DNA of 64,000 nucleotides from Syngnathus acus (Eukaryota; Chordata; Actinopteri; Syngnathiformes; Syngnathidae): positions 16,347,956 to 16,411,955 of the forward strand of contig NC_051095.1 of NCBI RefSeq assembly GCF_901709675.1. The letters are read 5' to 3'. The stretch's first letter is position 1. Each line of letters opens with the position of its first letter. The notes below the pieces were generated by a model. That model saw nothing but the letters and a program-made list of their open reading frames with translations, ran no database searches and had not been told where the DNA came from. Both the position numbers and the translations under genes were made by a program. Shown in pieces: positions 22,701 to 34,457 of the stretch.

Positions 22701-24060
22701 TGCTAGCTCGCCTTGAAGCCTGTGGTTAAGATGGCACCCCCACTCCACCGCTCACTCAGTGTGCACCCTTTAACGTGCTTGTCACAAGCGCACACACATA
22801 TCTACTATATGTGGTGCTAACTCTTTAATAATAAAGCGAGCACACTAAAAATACAACACACTCCCCCTGCCCTTGTCCTGCCAACTTTAACTCTTTTCTC
22901 TTCCTGTAAGCTGAATACTCTCCTTCATTTAAATACAAAAAAGACATTCAATAAAGGAATATTTGAGTATATTTTTAACCGTTATTTGTTCATATGCATT
23001 TTACAGTAATTTCTAAGGTAGTCTTACTTGATCAAGAAATTTACTTAGATTAATTGCTACTGTCAAATTAACAAAGCAGAATGAGCTATATTTGTAGTTT
23101 CTGCGGCAGAGCTGTTTCATATGAATTTTTTTTGGAGCTCTCTGAGTGTTAAATATAGTTTACAATACATGTTTGTGTTGCTTTTAAAATATTGTGCAAA
23201 AAGCCTTAACTTGACTTCCAAGATGGATTTAATATGACAACCAGAACCTACATGAATTCAAAGTGTAAAACAATTATGGTGTGCTTCATAATTTCTTGGA
23301 AAGCAGAAGAGATTTGAACTAAAATCAACAGCAAATAAGGTCAAGAGGTCAGCAGGTTGCTGGGCAGAACTGTGATAAACTATGTGCTTTTAAAAGATAA
23401 ATTCTGGGTTTACTGTGCTGAGTAATATTAGTATGTGTGATGTAGATTTTATGAGGAAAATAATCCAGGATTCTGGGCTGGTTTCGATAATCCTCACTGT
23501 AATATGTGAATCACCATCAAGTGATGGGAAAGGTCATTTTTTTTCCAGTATAGATACATACACACACAATGTGCTGCTAATAAAAGACACCTCACTTGAC
23601 CATACTTAGACTGTTGTCATCTATAAACTCTGCATAGTGAAGAATTATAAATAATGCATATTGCTGAGAGATGATTGTGGATCTGTGTGTGATGATGATT
23701 AATATATTGTCCAAATAAAATCATGTTTTCCATATGGGGGAAAATAGGACGGGAGTTTATGAAGCCGGGGATTAATCCTGGGATTAGCAAACAGGGGACG
23801 TTCATACAAATTGATGACAAATTGTGGAGGAGCACCAAAACACACCACAGAACCGGGGGGAATCGTCTCATGTGTTCAATCAATTCATCTAATTAATTAC
23901 CCTCAAGATTAATGAGGGGCCAGTGAGGAGAAAATATATATTTCAACACTGTTATGGAAAAAGAAGGGTGTTGATTTATAGTACTTTCTGTTTTGAAAGT
24001 CAGAAAGAAATGCTCAATGTTTGTCATTCTCAGTGAAGATGATTAGTTCCCTATGCTTGG

Positions 24061-24093
<33 letters not shown>

Positions 24094-24182
24094 GGATGGA
24101 CAGATGGCTGGATTGTTATTATTATTATTATTACTACTGGTGCGCATCAGGATGGATTCACTCGCCCCTGCGCATAACCACT
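22701..24182. other. Gap part 5: B1 upstream DNA
   Basis: AT-rich sequence with no recognisable gene, ending in TTA microsatellites just before the B1 promoter. Confidence 0.6.
24063..24135. repeat. Two (TTA)n microsatellite tracts
   Basis: TTA runs at about 24063-24092 and 24115-24135, separated by about 22 bp of unique sequence. Confidence 0.9.
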
Positions 24183-24252
24183 TTCACCACCAAGCGTTGC
24201 TCTTTATCCATCAGAGGCAGAGCCGCTCTTCCATGCATTGAAGCCCCTCCCG
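24183..24252 (+). promoter_or_regulatory. B1 upstream CTCF-like motif plus CSE-like box
   Basis: TTCACCACCAAGCGTTGCT resembles TTCACCACACGGGGTCGCA upstream of B11. A second candidate, CCATCAGAGGCAGAG, lies at 24209. GCCCCTCCCGC at about 24243 may be the CSE-like box. This is weaker than in B2-B8. Confidence 0.4.
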
Positions 24253-24382
24253 CTTTCAGATGCCTGAGAGATCCATTCAGTCTTTGTTATAAAGAGGCAG
24301 AGGACGGAGGAACAAACACAGAGCTCACACTCAAATAAGGATTTTTTTTTTAATTCATGCTTTTCTCTTATTGGACATAAAC

Positions 24383-26764
24383 ATGCCTTCCAGACAGAGC
24401 TATTTGGGGATTTATTTGGGGTTTCTTCTACTGGAGTGTTACTGGGAAACAGCAGCTGGACAGCTTTCTTATTCCATCTCGGAGGAGTTAAACCCAGGCA
24501 CTGTCATTGGAAACATCGCCAAAGATTTAAATTTAAACGTACAAGACCTAGAATCTCGTTCGTTTCAAATTGTTGCCACCACTAAAAGGAAATTCCTTGA
24601 GGTAAACCTAAAGACTGGCACGCTTTATGTAAATGAGAGAATAGACAGAGAGGAGCTCTGCACAGAGGAGGTGAAATGCTCCATCAGTGTGGAGGCTGTC
24701 ATAAACCACCCTTTACAACTGTATCGCATTGATATAGACATTTTAGATGTTAACGATAACGCTCCTTTGTTCACTACCAAAATGCAGAATTTATACATCG
24801 CAGAGAGCACATTGCCAGGGGTTAAATTTGCATTGTCTGAAGCCAGTGATGCGGATGTTGGTAAAAACAGCATCAGCACGTATAGATTAAGTCCAAATGA
24901 GCATTTTTCATTAGCAGTGCATAAAGCGGGTGGCGGCGTGTCTGCTGAGCTGGTTCTGAAGAAAGGTTTGGATCGAGAGAAGCAGCCTCTCATTACCATG
25001 ACGCTGAATGCTGTAGATGGGGGAAGCCCACCAAAATCAGGCACCTCTCAAATTATAGTTAATGTTTTGGACATAAATGACAACCTCCCGACATTTACTG
25101 AATCTCTGTATAAGACAACACTAAGAGAAAATTCCCCATTAGGCACTGGAATCATTACATTGAATGCCACAGATGCTGATGAGGGTTTAAACAGTGAAAT
25201 TGTGTATTCATTAAGAAGCAAAGATCAAGATCACGTATTGGATGTGTTTGAAATTGAAGGTCAAACTGGTGTAATTAAGGTGAAAGGTCATATTGACTAT
25301 GAGGAAAAAAAAGCATACGAGATAAGGGTGGAGGCCACTGATAAAGGAAACCCTCCCATGTCTGCTCATTGCAAAGTGCTGGTTGAGGTTTTGGATGTCA
25401 ATGACAACGCTCCTGAGGTCACAGTGACGTCACTGCTCAACGGCGTGCCAGAAGACGCCATTGTAGGCACCGCAGTCGCACTGGTGTCGCTTTTTGATAA
25501 AGATGGTGGTGAGAACGGTCATGTTACAGTACATATTCAAAATAAAGTTCCATTTAAACTAGAAGAAAATTACAAAAACTATTATTCTCTCTTAGTTGAT
25601 GAGCCGTTAGACAGAGAGAATGCACCGCACTACAACATCACCATAGTTGCCAAAGATAACGGACGTCCACCTCTATCCAGCACTAGTGTCGTTCATGTTC
25701 ACATTTCGGACGTAAATGACAACGCGCCTCACTTTTCAGAACCCCTCATTAATGTTTACATCAAAGAAAATAGTGAACCGGGAGCAGTCATTCATAGAGT
25801 GACTGCAATTGATCATGACACTAATGAAAATAGGATAGTGACATATTCATTTGTGAAAAGTAATACTGACTCCATGCCGATAACTACAATGATTAACATC
25901 AACTCAGAGAGCGGAGATATAGTGAGTTTGCAATCTTTTGACTATGAGAAGTTAAAGACGTTTCAGTTCAAAGTTCGGGCCACAGACTCTGGTCTTCCTC
26001 CACTCAGCAGCAATGTGACTGTCAACATTTTTATCCTGGATGAGAATGACAACAGTCCGGCCATTTTGGCTCCCTATTCTGAGCACGGCTCCGTCAACAG
26101 CGAGAGCATCCCTTATTCTGCTGAGGCGGGATACTTTGTGGCCAAGATCAGGGCAGTGGATGCAGACTCTGGCTACAACGCGCTGCTCTCCTATCACCTG
26201 TCTGAGCCCAAAGGCAACAACAACCTCTTCCAGATCGGAACCAGCACCGGGGAGATTCGCACCAAGAGGCGAATGAGTGACAATGACCTGAAAAGTCACC
26301 CCTTGGTGGTGTCGGTGTGTGATAATGGAGAAGCCTCCCTGTCAGCGACTGTGTCTCTTGACGTGGTGGTGCTTGAAAGCACAGTTGACATCCACCACAC
26401 TCAGTTCAGACACGTGCCCATCAAGGAGGAGAGCTTCTCTGACTTGCACTTGTATCTGCTCATCGCCATTGTGGCCGTGTCGCTGATCTTCCTGCTCAGC
26501 CTGGTCACTTTGCTGGCCTTCAAATGCCACAGACAGACGGACGGACATTTCGACAGGTACGGCGCCCCGATGATCACCACCCACCCCGACGGGAGCTGGT
26601 CTTACTCCAAAGCGACTCAGCAGTACGACGTGTGCTTTAGCTCAGACACACTCAAGAGTGACATGGTGGTTTTTCCCACCCCCTTTCCGCCTGTAGAGGC
26701 AGAACTGATCAGTATTAATGGAGGAGACACCTTCACCAGGACTCAGACTTTACCCACTGAGAAG
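24383..26764 (+). CDS. Clustered protocadherin variable exon B1 (complete)
   Basis: 794 codons from the ATG at 24383 ([21 protein letters not shown]...) to the phase-0 donor after AAG (GTAAGA at 26765). The open frame above it has only a TTG start. The leader ends ETAAG before [11 protein letters not shown]1 has C-TEEVK-C and [11 protein letters not shown]2-EC5 linkers are [18 protein letters not shown] and DVNDNAPHF, and EC6 opens with DENDNSPAI. It is the first exon of set B and its EC3-EC5 are not obviously shared with another exon. The 3' part from [20 protein letters not shown] is the common set B block. It has LEST-VDIHH where most others have LEST-ADIHH. Confidence 0.95.
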
Positions 26765-27169
26765 GTAAGAAAAATATATTAAATAAGTTTGCAAGGAATT
26801 GAAACAAAATAAAATTTTCAATTTACATATACATAGTGTTGGAGCCAATTTACTTTCCTTGGCTTAAATTATTTTTTTTGTTTAAGATTTGCTGGCCTTG
26901 GGCCATGGACTTTTATTTGACATTTACAAAGCCTTTGGTTAGTCACCTGACCAGTCACCTGATAAGGTAAAGATGGCTGCTCCCGCTTGGTAGTCAGTCT
27001 CAGCCAGTCTCAGTTAGACAAAGAAAGTTTTGTTTGCTGAGGTTGTGTGTGTTTGTGTGAGGGTGCCTTGTCTCACCAAAAGCTTGGTAAACACTGGCTA
27101 AAGGTGCAATCATATTGCTAATGGAGCAGTTACCTCGTTCCTAGTTCCCAAGCACGTACATGCATGCAT

Positions 27170-27190
27170 GTACCTGTCCATGGTCCTGAA
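27170..27190 (-). promoter_or_regulatory. RE1/NRSE-like (REST) site
   Basis: The + strand core CTGTCCATGGTCCTGAA matches about 16 of 21. It abuts the 5' side of the palindromic element. Confidence 0.5.
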
Positions 27191-27239
27191 ACTAACGTCT
27201 CCGTGTTCCATTAACCAAAACAGAAACAAGCCCGGAGTT

Positions 27240-27453
27240 AAGGGGTCACAAAGTCCGGTCCTCAAGGGAGCCAATCCAGCCTGTTTTAGGTGCAGCCTTA
27301 CTTCAACAAATTTGATTCAAATGATTAGCTCATCAGCAAGCTCTATTGAGTCTGATAACGATCCTGATGATTTGAATCCGGTGTGTTGCAGTGGGGATCC
27401 ATCTAAAACAGGCTCGATTGGCACCCTAGAGGACAGGACTTGGTGAACCCTGC
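27240..27453. mobile_element. Palindromic non-autonomous DNA transposon (MITE-like)
   Basis: About 213 bp with long terminal inverted repeats. The left arm (AAAGTCCGGTCCTCAAGGG ... CCTGTTTTAGGTG) pairs with the right arm read in reverse (AAGTCCTGTCCTCTAGGG ... CCTGTTTTAGATG) over roughly 70 bp. The centre contains GATTCAAATGATTAGCTCAT and GATGATTTGAAT. I recognise this as a type common in fish genomes, probably hAT-like. No target-site duplication is clear and there is no transposase. Confidence 0.75.
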
Positions 27454-27690
27454 CATAGTTCCTGCTTAAACTTCCTTAGTAGTCTATATTTTTTCTGACA
27501 TTTTCTTAAAACAGCAGCCTATACGGTATAATTATATGTCTAGTTGGTTTTGGTTGTTTTTCCTATATTTTATCTTTGTAAAAAAAAATGAAACAGACTG
27601 GTTGAGATAATTGGTGACGTGCAACTATATGAACTTTGAAATGAGGTTGACCCATATTTGGGCGTCCTTGCAGCTCTTGCAGTTAATTCA

Positions 27691-27753
27691 AATGGCCACA
27701 CGGGGGCAGTCGAGACCACTACATGTTTAACGGCCTCGGACTCCTCCCAAATG
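27691..27753 (+). promoter_or_regulatory. B2 promoter module: CTCF-like site plus CSE-like box
   Basis: GGCCACACGGGGGCAGTCGA at 27694 is the strongest forward CTCF match in the window. CGGACTCCTCCCAAATG at 27737 is the CSE-like box. The module lies about 180-245 bp before the ATG. Confidence 0.65.
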
Positions 27754-27935
27754 AGAGATTCAAGCGTTTTTCAGGCTTTGTCGCAGAACCGTGAGGTGGA
27801 AGAGCAAATGGAGGAGCGCGTCTCTCGTTGTCTTTTAAAATTCAATCCTCTTATTTTACTTCCATGAAGAATCATCGCAGGGGTGTGGAGGAAGCTACGG
27901 TTTTTGATCGATTCACAGCAGATACAAATATGTTG

Positions 27936-30317
27936 ATGAGGAGGACACGCAGCTCATTGAGGATTTACTTGGCCTTTGTTCTGTTGGATTGTTGTTGCAC
28001 GGCAGCATATGGACAGCTCTCTTACACTGTTTTGGAGGAGGTAAAAGTGGGCACCTTTGTTGGAAATGTGGCCAAGGATTTAAACTTAAATGTGCACGAC
28101 TTGGAGGAGCGTATGTTTCAAATCGTGAGTGGATCAAAAAGGAAATATTTCGACGTGAATGTAAAGACTGGCTTTCTTTATGTAAGTGAGAGAATAGATA
28201 GAGAGGAGCTCTGTGCTCAGGCTGCAGCATGCACCGTCAATGTTGAGGCGGTTATGAACAAACCTTTAAAGCTGCAACGACTAGAAATACATATAGCCGA
28301 CATTAATGACAATGCACCTTATTTTATCGAAAAGCTGCAGACACTTAACATCGCTGAGAATACTTTACCCGGAGGGACTTTTGGTTTTATCGGGGCGTCA
28401 GATCATGACGTTGGGAAAAACAGCGTGACTGCCTACAAGATTAGTCCTAATGATTATTTTTCTCTTGAGTCGCATAGAGGGGAAGGTGTGGTTTCTAAGC
28501 TTGTGCTCCAGAAGCCTTTAGACCGGGAGAAACAACGTTCGATTACACTTACAGTGACTGCTGTGGATGGCGGAAATCCACCCAAATCTGGCACATGTCA
28601 AATTTTGATCAATGTTTTGGACATAAATGATAATGCTCCCATGTTTAGCAGTTCTCTGTATAAAACGCGGATTTTAGAGAACTCACAACTAAATAAAACA
28701 GTCATCGCACTGAATGCAGCCGATGCAGATGATGGCTTGAATGGTGAAATAGAATATTCACTGAGGAGTAAAGGGCAGGATCATGTTTTGGATTTATTTG
28801 AAATGAATCCTAAAACAGGTGTGATTTCCGTTAAAGGAAAGATAGACTATGAAGAAAATTCTGCCTTTGAGATTCATGCTAAGGCCACTGACAAAGGCCA
28901 TCCTCCAATGTCTACTGACTGTAAGGTCCTCGTTGAAGTGGAGGACGAAAATGACAATGCTCCTGAGATTACTGTGGCGTCACTGCTTAACACAGTCAGG
29001 GAGGATGCTGAGTTCGGCACTGCTATTGCTCTTGTATCTGTACTGGACAAGGATGGAGGAAGGAATGGTGTCGTTAAAGTTACCATTGCAAATGGAACTC
29101 CATTTAAATTGGAAACAAATTATAAAAACTATTATTCATTGACTGTAAATGGTCAGCTTGACAGAGAGACTCAGTCCAACTATAACATTACAATAGCAGC
29201 AATTGATGAAGGCGCTTCACCTATGTCCAGCACCAGTGTAGTTTCTGTACATATTTCTGATATAAATGACAACACTCCTCGATTCTCAGAACCCCTTATA
29301 AATGTTTATATCAAAGAAAACAGCTTACCGGGAGCAGTCATTCATGGAGTGACTGCGGTTGATGATGACGTTGATCAAAATGGGCAAGTGACATACTCCT
29401 TTGTGCAAGGTAAAACTGTCTCGATGCCGATAACTACAATGATTAACATCAACTCAGAGAGTGGAGACATTTTCAGTTTGCAGTCTTTTGATTACGAGAT
29501 GTTAAAGACGTTTCAGTTTAAAGTTCAGGCTACAGACTCTGGTGTTCCTCCGCTCAGCAGCAACGTGACTGTCAACGTTTTTATCCTGGATGAGAATGAC
29601 AACAGTCCGGCCATTTTGGCTCCCTATTCTGAGCATGGCTCCGTCAACAGTGAGAGCATCCCCTATTCTGCTGAGGCGGGATACTTTGTGGCTAAGATCA
29701 GGGCAGTGGATGCAGACTCTGGCTACAACGCGCTGCTCTCCTATCACCTGTCTGAGCCCAAAGGCAACAACAACCTCTTCCGGATCGGAACCAGCACCGG
29801 GGAGATTCGCACCAAGAGGCGAATGAGTGACAATGACCTGAAAAGTCACCCCTTGGTGGTGTTGGTGTGTGATAATGGCGAAGCCCCCCTGTCAGCCACT
29901 GTGTCTCTTGACGTGGTAGTACTTGAAAGCACAGCCGACATCCACCACACTCAATTCAGACACGTGCCCATCAAGGAGGAGAGCTTCTCCGACTTGCACT
30001 TGTACCTGCTCATCGCCATTGTGGCCGTGTCGCTGATCTTCCTCCTCAGCCTGGTCACTTTAGTGGCCTTCAAATGCCACAGACAGACGGATGGACATTT
30101 TGACAGGTATGGCGCCCCGATGATCACCACCCACCCTGATGGGAGCTGGTCTTACTCCAAAGCGACTCAACAGTACGACGTGTGCTTCAGCTCAGACACG
30201 CTCAAGAGTGACATGGTGGTTTTCCCCACACCCTTTCCGCCTGTAGAGGCAGAACTGATCAGTATTAATGGAGGAGACACCTTCACCAGGACTCAGACTT
30301 TACCTACCACTGAGAAG
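27936..30317 (+). CDS. Clustered protocadherin variable exon B2 (complete)
   Basis: 794 codons counted from the ATG at 27936 ([20 protein letters not shown]...), chosen because it aligns with the MRALDRWSS starts of B4-B6. ATGs at 27930 and 27864 are in frame and possible. The leader ends CTAAYG before QLSYTV. EC1 has C-AQAAA-C and [11 protein letters not shown]3 ends DENDNAPEI, an unusual Glu linker. EC3 is like B3 ([33 protein letters not shown]). EC5 is like B4 ([16 protein letters not shown]). The donor is after AAG (GTAAGA at 30318). One extra Thr in TLPTTEK lengthens the tail by a residue. Confidence 0.94.
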
Positions 30318-30425
30318 GTAAGAACATATAGTATAAAAGTGGGCTGTTTCTATGCTTCTGGTCAATGGTACTGCTGGAGCTGAAAGTTTTTTCTGCAGAA
30401 CAATTCCGCAGGCAATGGTCAGAAC

Positions 30426-30446
30426 GTATCTGTCCTTGGTGCTGAA
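30426..30446 (-). promoter_or_regulatory. RE1/NRSE-like (REST) site
   Basis: The + strand TATCTGTCCTTGGTGCTGAA has about 17 of 21 matches and an intact GGTGCTGAA half. Confidence 0.55.
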
Positions 30447-30495
30447 GTAAGGCTGTAATTAACAACATAAGGACCAATATGTTAATTTAATGAAA

Positions 30496-30656
<161 letters not shown>

Positions 30657-30853
30657 ACATTGTACATATAGGCTATTCAGTATTTGGTTCTGTTATTCTC
30701 TGATTTTTGGAGAAAGAAAATCACTTGGCGATTATTTTGTGTAGGCGTTTAATCTACAGTATCCATCTCATGTTGTCAGATCGTTGCACAAAACTTGCAA
30801 CGTTTTTAATGCAATAGGTGAAAGAGTCATAAAACTGTTTGCAGTTACATTCT

Positions 30854-30930
30854 TTCACCACACGGAGGCCCTATAGACCATGGCATTGTGGAGTCGGTTC
30901 AGCCTACAGCGATATCGGACTCCTCCCAGG
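30854..30930 (+). promoter_or_regulatory. B3 promoter module: CTCF-like site plus CSE-like box
   Basis: TTCACCACACGGAGGCCCTA (forward CTCF-like), then TAGACCATGGCA, then CGGACTCCTCCCAG at 30916. The order matches B2 and B4-B8. Confidence 0.6.
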
Positions 30931-31124
30931 GAAAGAAAAAAATCGGCAGATTATGCCTCGCTGTTGTTGGAGACAAAGAGACGCGGTGGGAGAAGGAATA
31001 CAAATGTATATTTTGGTGAACAAATGATGCCTCAGTTTATTCTAATCAAATTCTCAAGGAATGTATGTATTTGTTTTTTTTGTTTTACTTGACGTCGTTT
31101 GAATTGGAGAGTACCCTTCACTGG

Positions 31125-33527
31125 ATGGACACGAGGATGTATTTCTCAAGCAAAACTACGTGTAACTGGATATATTGTGTGATACTGCTCCTGAAATGTT
31201 TGTGTGAAGCGGCCAGTGGACAGCTTTCCTATTCTGTCTCAGAGGAGGTAAACCCAGGGACTTCAGTCGGAAATATTGCCAGGGATCTCAATCTCGACGT
31301 GAAGACTTTAGAATCTCGCTTGTTGCAGGTTGTCAGTAATTCTAAAACAAATTCTTTCGACGCCAATCTAAGGACTGGTGTTCTTTTTGTCCGTGAAAGA
31401 ATAGACAGGGAGGAGCTGTGCGCAAAGGCTCCAAAATGTACCATAAATGTGGAGGCTGTGCTCAATAACCCTTTAAATCTTTATCGCTTGGAAGTAAATA
31501 TAATAGATATAAATGACAATTCGCCCGTATTTACTGAGGATGTGCAGTTACTTGACATTGCAGAAAGTACATTACCGGGGCTTAAATTTGGCTTAATTGA
31601 GGCAACGGATTCGGATGTTGGAAAGAACGGCATTAATACATACAAACTCAGTGCAAACGAATATTTTTCTTTAGACGTTCACAAAGGGGGGGAGAGTGTG
31701 TCTGCCGAGTTGGTGCTGCAGAAAGCATTAGACCGCGAGCGTGACTCTGTCATAGTGCTCACACTGACGGCAGTCGACGGAGGCACCCCACCCAGGTCAG
31801 GGACGTCACAAATTAATATTAATGTTTTGGATAGCAATGACAATCCTCCTGTTTTCAGTAAATCATTATACAAAATCAAAATCCCAGAAAATGCACCAAA
31901 TGGCTCCGCTGTGATCACATTGAATGCAACAGACGCGGATGATGGCTTAAACAGTGAGATACATTACTCTTTAAGAAAAAAAGGACAGGATCATGTTTTA
32001 GATTTATTTGAAATTGTTCCTCAAACGGGGGTGATTTTTGTCAAAGGAAAGATTGACTATGAAGAAAATTCTGCCTTTGAAATTCATGCGCAGGCAATTG
32101 ACAAAGGCCATCCACCTATGTCGACTCACTGTAAAGTGCTTGTTGAGGTAGAGGACATAAATGACAATGCTCCTGAGATTAGTGTGAAGTCACTACTAAA
32201 CAAAGTGAAGGAGGATGCTGAGATCGGGACTGCTATTGCTCTTGTGTCTGTACTGGACAAGGATGGAGGAAAGAATGGATTTGTCAAAGTTGCAATTGCA
32301 AACAAGACTCCATTTCAATTGGACACAAATTATAAAAACTATTATTCATTAACAGTAAAAGGCCCGCTTGACAGAGAGACTAAGGACCACTACAACGTCA
32401 CTATTATTGCGTCTGATGAGGGAACCCCGCCCATGTCCAGCACAAGTGTTGTTTTTGTTCAGATCTCAGATGTTAATGACAATGCACCTCATTTCTCAAA
32501 GTCCATCATTAATGTTTATATCAAAGAAAATAGTCCACCAGGGGCAGCAATACATAGAGTGACTGCACTGGATAATGACATTGATCAAAATGGACATGTG
32601 ACTTACTCATTTTTACCGAGTAGTACTCACTCTGTGCCAATAACTACGATGATAAACATCAACGCAGAGAGTGGAGATATAGTCAGTTTGCAATCGTTTG
32701 ACTATGAAAAGTTAAAGACATTTCAGTTCAAAGTTCAGGCCACAGACTCTGGTGTTCCTCCGCTCAGCAGCAACGTGACTGTAAATGTTTTTATCCTGGA
32801 TGAGAATGACAACAGTCCGACCATTTTGGCTCCCTATTCTGAGCATGGCTCCGTCAACAGCGAGAGCATCCCTTATTCTGCTGAGGCGGGATACTTTGTG
32901 GCCAAGATCAGGGCAGTGGATGCAGACTCTGGCTACAACGCGCTGCTCTCCTATCACTTGTCTGAGCCCAAAGGCAACAACAACCTCTTTCGGATCGGAA
33001 CCAGCACCGGGGAGATTCGCACCAAGAGGCGAATGAGTGACAATGACCTGAAAAGTCACCCTTTGGTGGTGTCGGTGTGTGATAACGGCGACGCCTCCCT
33101 GTCAGCGACTGTGTCTCTTGATGTGGTGGTGCTTGAAAGCACAGCTGACATCCACCACACTCAGTTCAGACACGTGCCCATCAAGGAAGAGAGTTTCTCC
33201 GACTTGCACTTGTACCTGCTCATCGCCATTGTGGCCGTGTCGCTGGTCTTCCTGCTCAGCCTGGTCACTTTAGTGGCCTTCAAATGCCACAGACAGACGG
33301 AGGGACATTTCGACAGGTACGGCGCCCCGATGATCACCACCCACCCCGACGGGAGCTGGTCTTACTCCAAAGCGACTCAGCAGTACGACGTGTGCTTCAG
33401 CTCAGACACCCTCAAGAGTGATATGGTGGTTTTCCCCACGCCCTTTCCGCCTGTAGAATCAGAACTGATTAGTATTAATGGAGCAGACACCTTTACCAGG
33501 ACCCAGACTTTACCAAACACTGATAAG
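31125..33527 (+). CDS. Clustered protocadherin variable exon B3 (complete)
   Basis: 801 codons from the ATG at 31125 ([15 protein letters not shown]...). An upstream in-frame ATG at 31065 would add 20 residues before the hydrophobic leader, so the inner start is preferred. The leader ends CEAASG before [11 protein letters not shown]1 has C-AKAPK-C and [11 protein letters not shown]3 is shared with B2. EC5 ([11 protein letters not shown]) and the [10 protein letters not shown] junction are shared with B6. The tail has three small departures from the set B consensus: VESEL for VEAEL, GADTF for GGDTF, and NTDK for NTEK. The donor follows AAG (GTAGGA at 33528). Confidence 0.94.
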
Positions 33528-34457
33528 GTAGGATGAACATATTTTTTTCTGGTTGCTTTAACGCTGTTGTATTATGCATTCCCATGTAGGCAAAATCTCA
33601 ATCACTAAGTAGGAATGGTCTCTTGAAAAGCAACTTCTAAGTAATGAAAAAACCCACAATTGTAAAAACTGTCTGATTTTAAGTCAAGATGGTTAGCACC
33701 TGTTATCACTTAGAAAGCTAATTACATTTTTGGGAGCCAAAACAAATCGGAATCTTGACGGAATATTACCTCAGTTATAAGGCAAATGACTGAAGTGGTT
33801 TATTTACACAATGTTGTACATGTTGATGAACCATGGTAGCCTTTGATAATTGAGTACTAAACATCAGAATCAGTTATTAATTTGAGGCTTCTCCTTAAGC
33901 ATTTGTTCTTGTTTAGATACAATTTATATTCAGATTTTTACTTTACTCAATAGCTGCGTCTTGAGGCTGCTTGCTGCATGCTTCTGAGCTTGTTGATCCC
34001 CGTTGCTTAATTTACTTATTTATGCGCAGTCACTGTACATGTATGTTCAAATGAAGTCAAGTCACTCAACTATATTTTCATTGTATTTCACTGTTTCTTA
34101 ATAGAATTGACAGGTCTGAAAAATAAATTAGACTGTCTAGTCATAGTCTACTTTCCTCTTCTTCTGAAAGGTACATTATTCTGCTTTGCCCTGTGATGCT
34201 GGTTGTTGTTCATAAAAATATCCACTAGAGAGCACAATAGACCGTGGCATATTGAGCACTCTTGTCCGCGGCGTGGGGCTCCTCCCAAATACGTGCTGTT
34301 TTTCGTTATTGGAACAAAGAAGCTCAGACAGTGAAAGAGATAAGTGCACCGGGCATCGTTAGGTTGAGTTTGTTTTGATTGTCCCTTCATATCGAGTCCA
34401 TCCTTCCACCATTTATTCGGAATTATTCTTTTATGCCTCATGTGGATGCATGGAAAG
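33528..34457. other. Interval B3-B4: intron/promoter, no clear RE1
   Basis: AT-rich, with the B4 promoter module at its 3' end. It is one of two set B intervals where no convincing RE1-like motif was found. Confidence 0.7.
34220..34330 (+). promoter_or_regulatory. B4 promoter module: CTCF-like site, CSE-like box, AACAAAG block
   Basis: TCCACTAGAGAGCAC (34221) then GACCGTGGCA, GGGGCTCCTCCCAAAT (about 34275) and TTGGAACAAAGAAGCTCAG (about 34309). The last block, with a SOX/TCF-type AACAAAG, recurs in B5-B8 at nearly constant spacing. Confidence 0.6.

Larger units (their letters stand above)
26765..27935. other. Interval B1-B2: intron, repeat and promoter
   Basis: Contains the RE1-like motif (27170), a palindromic mobile element (27240-27453) and the B2 promoter motifs. 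No gene was recognised. Confidence 0.8.

Noticed and set aside
27168-27446. 92-codon ORF between B1 and B2
   Set aside because: It runs through the inverted-repeat element and has no domain; it is not a gene.
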